NCBI RefSeq assembly: GCF_000308675.1
Contig: NZ_BAGE01000041.1
Location: 434,001 to 498,000, forward strand
Origin: Nocardia paucivorans NBRC 100373
GTDB lineage: Bacteria; Actinomycetota; Actinomycetes; Mycobacteriales; Mycobacteriaceae
Length of the DNA: 64,000 nucleotides
Direction of reading: 5' to 3'
Of this stretch, positions 9,286 through 18,143 are shown piece by piece; within the stretch, counting starts at the first letter, position 1; every line of letters starts with the position of its first letter. The notes under the pieces were generated by a model, which worked only from the letters and a program-made list of their open reading frames with translations, did not search any database and had not been told where the DNA came from. A program made the translations under genes and the position numbers.

Positions 9286-10497
9286 CAGGTCGATTCCCAG
9301 GTCCGCTGCGGTCTCCCGGCCGCAGCGGACCAATTCTCGTAGTCGTTCCGGGCGCATACCCGATATCAGCGCGGTATGCAGGAGTACCGCCATCGAATGG
9401 TCCGGGTCCGCCTCCAGGGCGATGTCCAAGGCGATACCCGCGAACGGACCGTCACCACGGACATAGGCGAAATAGCCGAGCAAGGCCGCCGATTCGGCTC
9501 GATCACCCGCGGATGCGGCCCGGGTCAGCCGGATCCACAGCTGTTCCGCGGCATCGGCGTGCACGGTGGCGGCCACTGCGAACATGGTGTCGCGTACCCG
9601 CCGGTCCCGTAGCGCCACCGCGATATCCGCCAGTTCCCGAGGCGGCAACCGCGCTCCCGAGTCCACATTCGAGATCTGCCAGAGCACCTGTTCCAGGGCG
9701 CGCCGACTGTACCCGAGGGGGTTGCCCGCGCGGGCCGCGGCGGCATAGTGCTCGTGTGCCCGGTCCGTGGCTCCGGGGATTTCCACGGCCATCCGCTCCC
9801 GCAGTTCGGTGTCCACGGCCACCAGGGCGGTCAATTCGGTACGGCCCCGGCGGATCGGCCGACCATCGAGCACATGGCTCAGCGCCACCGGTGAGGCCGC
9901 CGGATCCTGGACCGGTCCGCACCGTCGGGGGCCGCACATACTGCGCCAGGTCCGACCGGGTTCGATGGCCGGGACCGCCCAGGCGCCACGTATCGGCACA
10001 CCGTGGGTCGCCAGTAACCGGGCCAACTCGGCGAGCTCCGGATATGACGCCCCACCCGACGGTTCGGCGGGAGGCGGGCGGTCGTCGACGACCACCACCA
10101 GCACACCCACCACACCGGGATGGGCGCATACCCGGGCTGCCGCCGCGGCGGTGGGCGCCGTATCGGTGGACGGTACGGCCGGTTGCTCCGCCAGATCGAA
10201 CCGGACCACGAGATCGATCACCGCGCCGCCGGGATTCCCCGCCTCCGCACCGAGCACCGCGAGCACCATGGACCGTTCCGGCCGGAATCCCAGCATGGCC
10301 GGGATCGCGGCGATGAGTTCTCCCGGTTCCCCGAGCCGCGTCGACCCCTCCCGAATGGCCCACAGGTCGGGAAGGCCGCCCCCGCCTTCCGCGCACCGGA
10401 TGATCCCGGTCGATCGACGGGTGGGCGGGACGGTCCCGCAAACCCCGGGACGAATGTGCGGCTCGGGGAAGCGAGCTCGATGCGTCGAAGAAGTCAT
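9271..10497 (-). CDS. DUF4192 domain-containing protein
   Basis: About 408 residues. The core begins with GEPGELIAAIPAMLGFRPERSMVLAV, typical of the DUF4192 family, which is common in actinobacteria and has no assigned function. The middle contains an alternating hydrophobic pattern (GVVGVLVVVVDDRP) and the C-terminal third is helical and Ala-rich (DALGY-type repeats such as AESAALLGYFAYVRGDG). The frame stays open to 11196, but the ATG at 10497 is the most plausible start because the region before it shows no family similarity. Function unknown. Confidence 0.8.
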   Translation of the reverse strand: MTSSTHRARFPEPHIRPGVCGTVPPTRRSTGIIRCAEGGGGLPDLWAIREGSTRLGEPGELIAAIPAMLGFRPERSMVLAVLGAEAGNPGGAVIDLVVRFDLAEQPAVPSTDTAPTAAAAARVCAHPGVVGVLVVVVDDRPPPAEPSGGASYPELAELARLLATHGVPIRGAWAVPAIEPGRTWRSMCGPRRCGPVQDPAASPVALSHVLDGRPIRRGRTELTALVAVDTELRERMAVEIPGATDRAHEHYAAAARAGNPLGYSRRALEQVLWQISNVDSGARLPPRELADIAVALRDRRVRDTMFAVAATVHADAAEQLWIRLTRAASAGDRAESAALLGYFAYVRGDGPFAGIALDIALEADPDHSMAVLLHTALISGMRPERLRELVRCGRETAADLGIDLGPEQ

Positions 10498-11055
10498 GCT
10501 CCCAGCGTGGAGGCGAAGGATGCGAATCGAACCGACGCGACCTGGGAGAAAAGAAAACCTGTGGAGAACTTCCGCCTGTGAATACCTGCCGATGGACCAC
10601 GGTGATTCCGGGCACGTCGAGCGGACCCGGGTATCCCGACAACAACCGAATCGCTCCGAGACCACCGGGATCGCCGACCCGAATCGCGCCCGCGGCGATA
10701 TCCGCCGGAAACCCATCGCTCTCGTCCCGCCGGCGCACCGAAGTCTCGGAACACGTTCCGTCGCCGCGCCGGACGCCGACCTCCACCTGCCCGGTGGCGG
10801 CGCAGAACACGCACCGACCGCCGGCATCGGGAAACCGCGCAACCATCTCGGCAACCATCCGGTTACGCTTGGGGAATTCGGGAACCCCGACGGCTGTTGC
10901 CAATACACAAGGCCGATGTCCGTACCATACCCCGGCCGTTCATCGGCATAGGGGACAATGGACTCTGGTTCGTCGTGCTCCGGCGCGGCCGCGGGCGACC
11001 CACACCACCCGACCGCTACCGACGGACCGACGAACCGCGTAGGAAGGAGTACGCG
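10498..11055. other. Intergenic region between divergent DUF4192 and PAC2 genes
   Basis: 558 bases with no gene I can assign. On the minus strand, roughly 10570-10903, one frame has strongly GC-biased third codon positions and would encode a segment with a CVFC motif. It has only a TTG start and runs without a stop into the DUF4192 coding region, so it could be a gene remnant or chance. The 5' parts of both flanking genes, including their promoters, must also lie here. Confidence 0.4.
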
Positions 11056-12021
11056 ATGGACTACGAGTCGCGAATGTACGAACTGGAGTTCCCCGCTCCG
11101 AAGCTGTCGTCCGCCGATGGCTCGGGTCCGGTCCTGGTGCACGGGCTCGAGGGCTATACCGATGCCGGTCACGCCGTCCGGCTGGCGACCACTCACCTGC
11201 GCGAGAGCCTGGAAAGCGAGCTGGTCGCCTCGTTCGACGTCGACGAGCTGCTCGACTACCGCTCACGGCGTCCGCTGATGACGTTCAAAACCGATCATTT
11301 CTCCGATTACGCCGACCCCGAGCTGAACCTGTGGGCCCTGCGCGATACCGCGGGTACTCCCTTCCTGCTGCTGGCCGGTATCGAACCGGATCTGCGCTGG
11401 GAGAAGTTCACCACCGCGGTGCGCTTGCTGGCCGAGCAGCTGGGGGTGCGGCGCAGTATCGGCCTCAGTGCCATCCCGATGGCGATCCCGCATACCCGTC
11501 CACTGGGGGTGACCGCCCACTCCTCCAACCGGGAGCTGATCCCGTCCGGCCAGACCTGGCCGGGCGAGTTGCAGGTGCCGGGCAGCGCGTCCATGCTGCT
11601 GGAATTCCGGATGGCCCAACACGGACACGAATCCGTCGGGTTCTCCGTGCACGTTCCGCACTATCTGGCCCAGACCTCGTATCCGGAGGCGGCGCAGACA
11701 CTGCTCGAGCACGTCGGCGAGAACGCCGGGTTGGAGCTGCCGCTCGCCGCGCTCGGTGAGGCCGCGGCCCGGGTACGCGAACAGGTCAACGAACATATCG
11801 CGGGCAACCCCGAGGTGGAGATGGTGGTGCAGGCGTTGGAACGCCAGTACGACACATTCGTCTCGGCGCAGGAACGTCGGGTCGGCCTGCTGGTCGGCGA
11901 ATCCGAGCTGCCCACGGGCGAGGAACTGGGGGCGGAATTCGAACGCTTCCTGGCCGAGCAGAGCGGTTACCGGGACGACGACCGTTCCGGCGGATTCCGG
12001 GGTGACGACGACCCGCGCTGA
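11056..12021 (+). CDS. PAC2 family protein (Rv2714-like proteasome-assembly-chaperone fold)
   Basis: 321 residues, starting at ATG 11056 after a good ribosome site (AGGAAGGAG). The N-terminal part (VLVHGLEGYTDAGHAVRLA) and central region (IGLSAIPMAIPHTRP, THSSN-like AHSSNRELI) are characteristic of the PAC2 fold found in Rv2714 of M. tuberculosis and in eukaryotic proteasome assembly chaperones. The Rv2714 relatives are soluble trimers of unknown role; a role in proteasome assembly is not established. The C-terminal ~80 residues are acidic and helical. A GC-rich hairpin follows. Confidence 0.85.
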   Translation: MDYESRMYELEFPAPKLSSADGSGPVLVHGLEGYTDAGHAVRLATTHLRESLESELVASFDVDELLDYRSRRPLMTFKTDHFSDYADPELNLWALRDTAGTPFLLLAGIEPDLRWEKFTTAVRLLAEQLGVRRSIGLSAIPMAIPHTRPLGVTAHSSNRELIPSGQTWPGELQVPGSASMLLEFRMAQHGHESVGFSVHVPHYLAQTSYPEAAQTLLEHVGENAGLELPLAALGEAAARVREQVNEHIAGNPEVEMVVQALERQYDTFVSAQERRVGLLVGESELPTGEELGAEFERFLAEQSGYRDDDRSGGFRGDDDPR

Positions 12022-12023
12022 TC

Positions 12024-12069
12024 GACGCGGACTTCGGCCCCGGGCGTTCTCACCGACCGGGGCCGCGTC
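12024..12069 (+). terminator. Hairpin terminator after the PAC2 gene
   Basis: CGGCCCCGG (12035-12043) pairs with CCGGGGCCG (12057-12065) across a 13-base loop. The outer GACGCGG (12024-12030) and CCGCGTC (12063-12069) can extend or compete with it. It begins 2 bases after the stop codon. Confidence 0.65.
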
Positions 12070-12140
12070 ATGGACGGGCCGACGACGCGATCTCGGACAG
12101 GTGCCGAGGTGCCCGCGAGCCGCCGAGGCCAGGACGTAGG

Positions 12141-14669
12141 GTGAGTCGAGTGGATCTGACCGAGCTGCTCGAAATACCGGGAACCGACGCCGAGGCCCTG
12201 TACGAGTCGTTCGGGGTATGGGCTGCCGATCAGGGCACGCCGCTGTACCCCGCGCAGGACGAGGCGCTCTTGGAGCTGGCGTCCGATTCCAATGTCATCC
12301 TCGCCACCCCGACCGGGTCCGGAAAATCGTTGGTCGCCGTGGGCGCACACCTGTTCGCACTGACCCGAGGGCTGCGCAGTTACTACACCGCGCCGATCAA
12401 GGCCCTGGTGAGCGAGAAGTTCTTCGCCCTGTGCGAACTGTTCGGCGCCGAACGTGTGGGGATGGTGACCGGCGATGCGGCCGTCAACCCGGAGGCCCCC
12501 ATCATCTGTGCCACCGCCGAGATTCTGGCCAATGTGGCGCTGCGCGAGGGCGCGAACGCCGATGTGGGCCAGGTGGTGATGGACGAATTCCACTTCTACG
12601 CCGACCCGGACCGGGGGTGGGCCTGGCAGGTGCCGCTGTTGGAGTTGCCGCGCGCCCAGTTCCTGCTCATGTCGGCCACCCTCGGTGAGGTCGATTTCTT
12701 CGCCGAGGATCTACGCCGCCGCACCGGCCGCGCCACCGCGGTGGTCTCGGGCGCCCAGCGTCCGGTGCCGCTGAGTTTCTCCTACGCCCGCACCCCGATC
12801 ACCGAAACCATCGAAGAACTGGTGACCACCCATCAGGCTCCGGTCTATGTCGTGCATTTCACCCAGGCCGCGGCTCTGGAACGAGCGCAGGCGTTGACCA
12901 GTCTCAATTTCGCCGGCCGCACCGAGAAAGCGGCCATTGCCGAGGCCCTGGGCGAGTTCCGTTTCTCCTCCGGGTTCGGCAAAACCCTGTCCCGGCTGAT
13001 CCGGCACGGTATCGGGGTGCACCACGCGGGCATGCTGCCGAAGTATCGGCGACTGGTGGAACGGCTCGCCCAGGAAGGTCTGCTGAAGGTGGTCTGCGGA
13101 ACCGACACCCTCGGCGTCGGGATCAACGTCCCCATCCGCACGGTGTTGCTGACCGGTCTGACCAAGTTCGACGGGGTACGCACCCGCCGGCTCAAGGCGC
13201 GGGAATTCCACCAGATCGCCGGCCGGGCCGGACGGGCCGGTTTCGACACCATGGGCACGGTGGTGGTCCAGGCCCCCGAACACGAGGTGGAGAACACTCG
13301 ACTGTTGGCCAAGGCCGGCGACGACCCGAAGAAACGCAAGAAGGTCCAGCGACGCAAACCACCCGAGGGCTTCGTGTCCTGGAGCGAGGAGACCTTTCAA
13401 CGACTGGTGGCGGCGCCACCGGAGCCGATGGTGTCCCGGTTCCGGGTGACCAATTCGATGCTGCTCAATGTGATCGCCCGCCCCGGCAACTGTTTCGATG
13501 CCATGCGGCATCTGCTCGAGGACAATCACGAACCGCGCCCCGCGCAGCGCCGGCACATCCTCCGCGCCATCCGGCTCTACCGCGCGTTACGCGATTCCGG
13601 GGTGGTACAGCAGCTGCCGGAACCGGACGCCCAGGGCCGCTGGGCCCGGCTCACCGTGGACCTGCAGCGGGATTTCGCGCTGGACCAGCCCTTGTCGCCG
13701 TTCGCCCTGGCCGCCTTGGAGCTGCTCGACCGCGAATCCCCCACCTATGCCCTGGACGTGGTGTCGCTCATCGAATCGACACTGGAGGACCCCCGACAGC
13801 TGCTGCTGGCCCAACAGCACAAGGCACGCGGCGAGGCCGTGGCGGAGATGAAGGCCGAGGGCATCGAGTACGACGAACGCATGGAGTTGCTGGAGGAGAT
13901 CACCTGGCCGAAACCGCTGGCGGAACTCATCGATAGCGCCTACGAGACCTACCGTGCCGGTCATCCGTGGCTGTCGGAGTTCACCCCGTCCCCGAAAGCG
14001 GTGGTCCGCGACATGATCGAGCGTTCGATGACGTTCACGGAGCTCATCTCCCATTACGAGCTGGCCCGCTCGGAAGGTATCGTGCTGCGCTACCTGGCCG
14101 ACGCCTATCGCGCCTTGAAACGCACCGTGCCGGAGTCGGCGCGCACCGAAGAACTCGACGACATCACCGAATGGCTGGGGGAACTGGTCCGTCAGGTGGA
14201 TTCGAGTCTGTTGGACGAATGGGAGCAGTTGACCGGGGCCGGCGCGGAAACCGATGCCGAGCAGGTCGCCTTCGGAGCGGAGACCGTCCGTCCGATCACG
14301 GCCAATGAACGTGCCTTCCGAGTGTTGGTGCGCAACGCCATGTTCCGCCGGGTCGAACTGGCCGCGCGACGGCAGTGGGACGCGCTCGCCGAGCTGGGGC
14401 CGGGACCGGATTGGGAGCGTGAACTGGCCCCCTACTTCGCCGAGTACGGCAGTATCGGCACCGGTCCGGATGCCCGGGGCCCCACCTGTTCCAGGTGCGA
14501 ACCCGACCCGGTTTCTGGGAAGTGCGGCAAACACTGGAGGATCCCGCGGGCGATCGCGGCTGGGCATTACTGGCGACCGTCGACCTCGCGGCCTCCGATG
14601 CGGCCGGTGAGGTCGTATTCGACGAGGTCACGATTGTGGCCGGGTGAAGCACCGGTGATGGTGCGGTGA
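12141..14669 (+). CDS. DUF3516 superfamily II RNA helicase, C-terminus frameshifted
   Basis: 842 residues as read. Helicase motifs are intact: motif I ATPTGSGKSLVAVGAH, motif II MDEFHFYADP (DEFH box), motif III SATLG, and motif VI HQIAGRAGRAGFD, followed by a Ski2/Mtr4-like helical region. Past 14483 the product becomes Cys/Arg-rich and unlike the rest. Adding one base there opens a frame reading HLFQVRT.PGFWEVRQTLEDP and ending ATG-less at TGA 14645-14647 with FDEVTIVAG, which looks like the true family ending. So a one-base deletion in the CCCC run at 14480-14483, real or from sequencing, has replaced the last ~55 residues. The helicase core should be unaffected. The start GTG 12141 could also be GTG 12150. 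Confidence 0.85.
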   Translation: MSRVDLTELLEIPGTDAEALYESFGVWAADQGTPLYPAQDEALLELASDSNVILATPTGSGKSLVAVGAHLFALTRGLRSYYTAPIKALVSEKFFALCELFGAERVGMVTGDAAVNPEAPIICATAEILANVALREGANADVGQVVMDEFHFYADPDRGWAWQVPLLELPRAQFLLMSATLGEVDFFAEDLRRRTGRATAVVSGAQRPVPLSFSYARTPITETIEELVTTHQAPVYVVHFTQAAALERAQALTSLNFAGRTEKAAIAEALGEFRFSSGFGKTLSRLIRHGIGVHHAGMLPKYRRLVERLAQEGLLKVVCGTDTLGVGINVPIRTVLLTGLTKFDGVRTRRLKAREFHQIAGRAGRAGFDTMGTVVVQAPEHEVENTRLLAKAGDDPKKRKKVQRRKPPEGFVSWSEETFQRLVAAPPEPMVSRFRVTNSMLLNVIARPGNCFDAMRHLLEDNHEPRPAQRRHILRAIRLYRALRDSGVVQQLPEPDAQGRWARLTVDLQRDFALDQPLSPFALAALELLDRESPTYALDVVSLIESTLEDPRQLLLAQQHKARGEAVAEMKAEGIEYDERMELLEEITWPKPLAELIDSAYETYRAGHPWLSEFTPSPKAVVRDMIERSMTFTELISHYELARSEGIVLRYLADAYRALKRTVPESARTEELDDITEWLGELVRQVDSSLLDEWEQLTGAGAETDAEQVAFGAETVRPITANERAFRVLVRNAMFRRVELAARRQWDALAELGPGPDWERELAPYFAEYGSIGTGPDARGPTCSRCEPDPVSGKCGKHWRIPRAIAAGHYWRPSTSRPPMRPVRSYSTRSRLWPGEAPVMVR

Positions 14670-14767
14670 ATGGAGCGCGAGGTGGTCCCGCGTGTCCGGC
14701 ACGGATTCGGTTTCGGGTTCGAGCCGCTGATACTCTCTCCCCCGCTGCCCGACGGAAAGACCTGCCC

Positions 14768-15871
14768 ATGCTCGATTCACCCCACCTGGTCATCGACCCG
14801 GAGCGCGTCCGCGCGAACTACCGCGACCTCGCGTCCGGCCTGATGTCGACGCCTCGTCCGGCAATCATCCGATACGCGGTCAAGGCGTGCCCGCTGCCCC
14901 AGGTCGTCACCGTCCTGGACGCCGAAGGCGCGGAGTTCGATATCGCCTCCGTCGGAGAGATCGAGCTGTGCCTGGCAGCGGGGGTATCCGCCCATCGGCT
15001 CTGCTATGGCAACCCGATCAAGAAGGCCGGCGATATCGCCCGCGCCGCCGCCCTGGGGGTACGCCGTTTCGCGTTCGACACCGAAGCCGATCTGCTGCGG
15101 ATTGCCGAGCACGCCCCCGGCGCCCGGGTGGAGTGCCGGTTCCTGGCCGACGCACCGCAGTCGCAGACACCGTTCGGCAGCAAGTTCGGCTGTGCCCCCG
15201 AGGAGGCGCTTCGACTGCTGGCCCGGGCCGCGGATCTGGGTCTGGCCGTGGTGGGACCGTATTTCCACGTCGGTTCGCAACAGCTGGATCCGCAGGCCTG
15301 GCGAGCCGGGATCGAACAGGCCGGTCGGATCGTCGCGGCCTTGAGTGACAAGGGAATCGGCGTCGAATACGTCAATATCGGCGGTGGCCTGCCGATCGGT
15401 TACGCCGACCCGGCGCCGGAGTTGGAACGGATCACCGCGGTGATCTCCGCCGCGGCGGCCGAATTCCTACCCGCGACAACCGGTCTGGTGGTGGAACCGG
15501 GGCGGGCGTTGGTCGCCACCGCGGGCACCATCCACGCCGAGGTCGTCGGGGTGCGGACGGCGCCGGACGGCCGCCGCTGGGTGTACCTCGATATCGGCCG
15601 CTACAACGGGCTGGCCGAAACCGAGAACGAATACATCGCCTACCGTTTCGCCACCGACCGCGACGGCGACCCGGTCGGCGAGGTGGTGCTGGCCGGTCCG
15701 ACCTGCGACGGCGACGATGTGCTCTACCAGCGCACCCGCATTCTGCTGCCCACCACTCTGCGGGCCGGTGACCGGATCCGCATTCTCGACACCGGCGCGT
15801 ATACGGCGAGTTATTCGTCGGTGTCCTTCAACGGTTTCCCGCCCCTGGCCGTCCATGTCCTGGGGCACTGA
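14768..15871 (+). CDS. PLP-dependent ornithine/diaminopimelate-type decarboxylase (alanine-racemase fold)
   Basis: 367 residues of the fold-type III Orn/DAP/Arg decarboxylase group 2. Lys39 in YAVKACP should form the Schiff base with PLP; GPYFHVGSQ, the phosphate-binding NIGGGLP, VEPGRALV and the catalytic-Cys motif GPTCDGDD are all present. The spacing and PTCDGDDVL are typical of ornithine decarboxylase, which makes putrescine. The next gene, 19 bases downstream, is a SpeD-SpeE fusion that needs putrescine, which supports this. Lysine or diaminopimelate specificity is less likely, since the size is under that of LysA. The start is ATG 14768. Confidence 0.85.
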   Translation: MLDSPHLVIDPERVRANYRDLASGLMSTPRPAIIRYAVKACPLPQVVTVLDAEGAEFDIASVGEIELCLAAGVSAHRLCYGNPIKKAGDIARAAALGVRRFAFDTEADLLRIAEHAPGARVECRFLADAPQSQTPFGSKFGCAPEEALRLLARAADLGLAVVGPYFHVGSQQLDPQAWRAGIEQAGRIVAALSDKGIGVEYVNIGGGLPIGYADPAPELERITAVISAAAAEFLPATTGLVVEPGRALVATAGTIHAEVVGVRTAPDGRRWVYLDIGRYNGLAETENEYIAYRFATDRDGDPVGEVVLAGPTCDGDDVLYQRTRILLPTTLRAGDRIRILDTGAYTASYSSVSFNGFPPLAVHVLGH

Positions 15872-15890
15872 GCGAGAGGAGGTATGCGAA

Positions 15891-17111
15891 GTGACGGCGG
15901 AATTCACCGGCCGGCATGTACTGGCCGAATTCGGTGGTGTCGACGCAGATCTCTGCAATGATGTCACCCGTCTCGAGACCGCGTTGCGTGAGTCACTGGA
16001 CGCAGCCGGGGTCACGATCTGCGATATGGTGCACAAACAATTCGAGCCCCAGGGCGTGACCATTCTCGCGCTGCTGTCGGAATCACATGCCTCGATCCAC
16101 ACCTACCCCGAGAGCGGGGACATCTTCGTCGACGTGTTCACCTGCGGTACCAAGGGTGAAAGCGCCGAGAAGGCGGCGGAATACCTGCGCGCGGCCCTGG
16201 CGCCGCAGCGGGTCCGTATCTCCACCGTGCGCCGCGGCAAGGCCGGGCATCGGGTAGTGGAGCCGGTCGGGCCGGGTCTGACCCGTACCTGGGAGCTCTC
16301 CGAGGTACTGGTCGACACCCACACCGACTACCAACATCTGCTGATAGGTCGCACCGAACAGGGCATTTCCCTGTTCTCCGACGACGATCGCCAGTCCACC
16401 GAGTTCTCCCAGCTCACCTATCACGAGGCCTTGATGGTTCCGGCGTTCCTTCTGACCGAGAAGCTGGACAATGTGCTCATCATCGGCTCCGGTGAGGGAG
16501 TGGCGAGCCAGATGTCGGTCGCCGCGGGCGCCAACCGGGTCGACCACGTCGATATCGACCGCACCGCGGTCGAGCTGTGCGCCGAGCACCTGCCCTACGG
16601 TTACACCCCCGCCGAACTCGCCGAGGCGAGCGCCGGTAAAGGGCAGATCCGGGTGCATTTCGCCGATGGGTGGGATTTCCTGGCCCGGGCCGCGGCCAAT
16701 GGCGACCGCTACGACGTCATCGTGATCGACCTGCCCGACGAACGCCCCGAGCAGGCCCAACACAATCGCCTCTACGAAACCGAGTTCCTGCAGCGGTGTC
16801 GAGATCTGCTGGCCCCGGGCGGCGTACTGGCCGCACAGGCCGGTTGTGCCACCATGTGGCGCAACGAGACGCTGCGGCGATCCTGGCGGCGTTTCCACGA
16901 ACAGTTCGAGACCGTGGTCCACTACGGCAGCGACGAGCACGAATGGTCGTTCCTGTTCGGCCTCACCGAGCGGATCGATGATCCGGTGACCGGTATGGTC
17001 GATCGGCTCGCCACCCTTCCCTATCGACCGGAGACCATCGACGGGCCCGCGCTGCGTCGGGGCGCGATCGAACCCCACGCATTGCGCGCCGAAGCCCAGG
17101 TGTCGGCTTAG
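15891..17111 (+). CDS. Fused S-adenosylmethionine decarboxylase (SpeD) and spermidine synthase (SpeE)
   Basis: 406 residues. Residues 1-~125 are a class 1b SpeD: SESHASIHTYPE holds the Glu64-Ser65 self-cleavage site that would generate the pyruvoyl group, with His70 and Cys85 at the positions used in processing and catalysis. Residues ~135-400 are a SpeE-type aminopropyltransferase with the SAM-binding fold (VLIIGSGEGVASQMS) and VIVIDLPDE in place of the usual D-S-D-P loop. One polypeptide could thus decarboxylate SAM and pass the aminopropyl group to putrescine. The start is GTG 15891 after GAGAGGAGG. Self-cleavage would release the SpeD beta chain and leave the alpha chain joined to SpeE. 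It probably shares a transcript with the decarboxylase gene upstream. Confidence 0.88.
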   Translation: MTAEFTGRHVLAEFGGVDADLCNDVTRLETALRESLDAAGVTICDMVHKQFEPQGVTILALLSESHASIHTYPESGDIFVDVFTCGTKGESAEKAAEYLRAALAPQRVRISTVRRGKAGHRVVEPVGPGLTRTWELSEVLVDTHTDYQHLLIGRTEQGISLFSDDDRQSTEFSQLTYHEALMVPAFLLTEKLDNVLIIGSGEGVASQMSVAAGANRVDHVDIDRTAVELCAEHLPYGYTPAELAEASAGKGQIRVHFADGWDFLARAAANGDRYDVIVIDLPDERPEQAQHNRLYETEFLQRCRDLLAPGGVLAAQAGCATMWRNETLRRSWRRFHEQFETVVHYGSDEHEWSFLFGLTERIDDPVTGMVDRLATLPYRPETIDGPALRRGAIEPHALRAEAQVSA

Positions 17112-18016
17112 CGCGGCTGCTGGGCGCGGATGAGCTCCGCCAGGTGGCGATAGTCGTCACCCCGCGCGGTGGAGGCACGAAAGATCAGACCGATGGTGCG
17201 ACCCGGTGCCGGGTCGGCGAATCGCGCGGTGGCCAGACCGGCCCGCTCGGTCTCCACCGCGACGGCCATTTGCGGCAGCAGTGTGACCCCCAGGCCGCCG
17301 GCCACACACTGCACAACCGTGGTCAGGGTGGCGGCTCGGGTATCACCGACCGGCGCGGGGTGTATCTCGGCTGCGCGGCACATGTCCAGGGTCTGATCAC
17401 GCAGGCAGTGCCCCTCGTCCAGGAGCAGCAACGGTATCGAATCCAGATCGGCGGGTTTGATGTCGCCGCGTCCGGCCAGCTCGTGGTCGACAGGGGTGAC
17501 CAGGACGAATTCCTCGGTATAGAGCGGAATTTCGATCAGTCCGGTGGTTTCGATGGGCAGTGCCGCCACCGCGACGTCCAGAAGGCCGGTGCGTAGGGCA
17601 TCGACCAGGCGAGCGGTGCGGTCCTCGACGATCTGAGGAATCAGTGTGGGCGCCTGCCGGCGCAGGACGGGCAGCAGCGTCGGCAATACATAGGGTGCCA
17701 CGGTCGGGATGATGCCCATCCGCAGGGCGCCCCCGAGCCCGTCCCCGCCGGCCGAGGCCAGAAATCGATCGGCCGCCTCGAGGGTGGCAACCGCCTGGGG
17801 TAGCAATCGCCGGCCGGTGACGGTGACCAGAACCCGGCGGGTACTGCGCTCGATCAGCTGGAGTCCCAGACCGTTCTCCAGTGCCGCGAGCGCCTGCGAG
17901 AGAGTGGGCTGGCTCACACCCAGCCGAGCCGCGGCCGTACCGAAATGACGGTATTCGGCGATGGCGACGAAAGCCCGTAACTGCGAGAGAGTGGGCTGGT
18001 AGTTCGGATCGGGCAC
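17108..18016 (-). CDS. oxyR: OxyR-type LysR family peroxide regulator
   Basis: 302 residues. An N-terminal winged helix (LRAFVAIAEYRHFGTAAARLGVSQPTLSQ, shortened here) precedes a LysR effector domain. The redox signature EGHCLRDQ...DMC, with cysteines near residues 202 and 211, matches the peroxide-sensing disulfide pair of OxyR. The frame is open to 18238, but GTG 18016 aligns with the family N-terminus. A perfect palindrome lies 13 bases before the start. It ends 4 bases inside the last codons region of the SpeD-SpeE gene (17108-17111 overlap), convergent. No ahpC or katG neighbour is present, so its targets are elsewhere; the PhzF-like gene is divergent. Confidence 0.88.
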   Translation of the reverse strand: MPDPNYQPTLSQLRAFVAIAEYRHFGTAAARLGVSQPTLSQALAALENGLGLQLIERSTRRVLVTVTGRRLLPQAVATLEAADRFLASAGGDGLGGALRMGIIPTVAPYVLPTLLPVLRRQAPTLIPQIVEDRTARLVDALRTGLLDVAVAALPIETTGLIEIPLYTEEFVLVTPVDHELAGRGDIKPADLDSIPLLLLDEGHCLRDQTLDMCRAAEIHPAPVGDTRAATLTTVVQCVAGGLGVTLLPQMAVAVETERAGLATARFADPAPGRTIGLIFRASTARGDDYRHLAELIRAQQPR

Positions 18017-18028
18017 GCCTATTACTAT

Positions 18029-18044
18029 AGTGATATATATCACT
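18029..18044. promoter_or_regulatory. Perfect 16-bp palindrome before oxyR (candidate OxyR operator)
   Basis: AGTGATATATATCACT reads the same on both strands. It is very AT-rich for this genome and sits between divergent oxyR (start 18016) and the PhzF-like gene (start 18144). Position suits autoregulation of oxyR. It is shorter than a full OxyR tetramer site, so binding is an inference. Confidence 0.6.
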
Positions 18045-18143
18045 TTTGCTTTTGAGATGGGCCCAACCCGTACCCGGATGGGACCAACGCGACAGGCCCT
18101 GAGCGCCCTGGCCCGACACCACCGCCCGGTACTCTCGGCAGGT

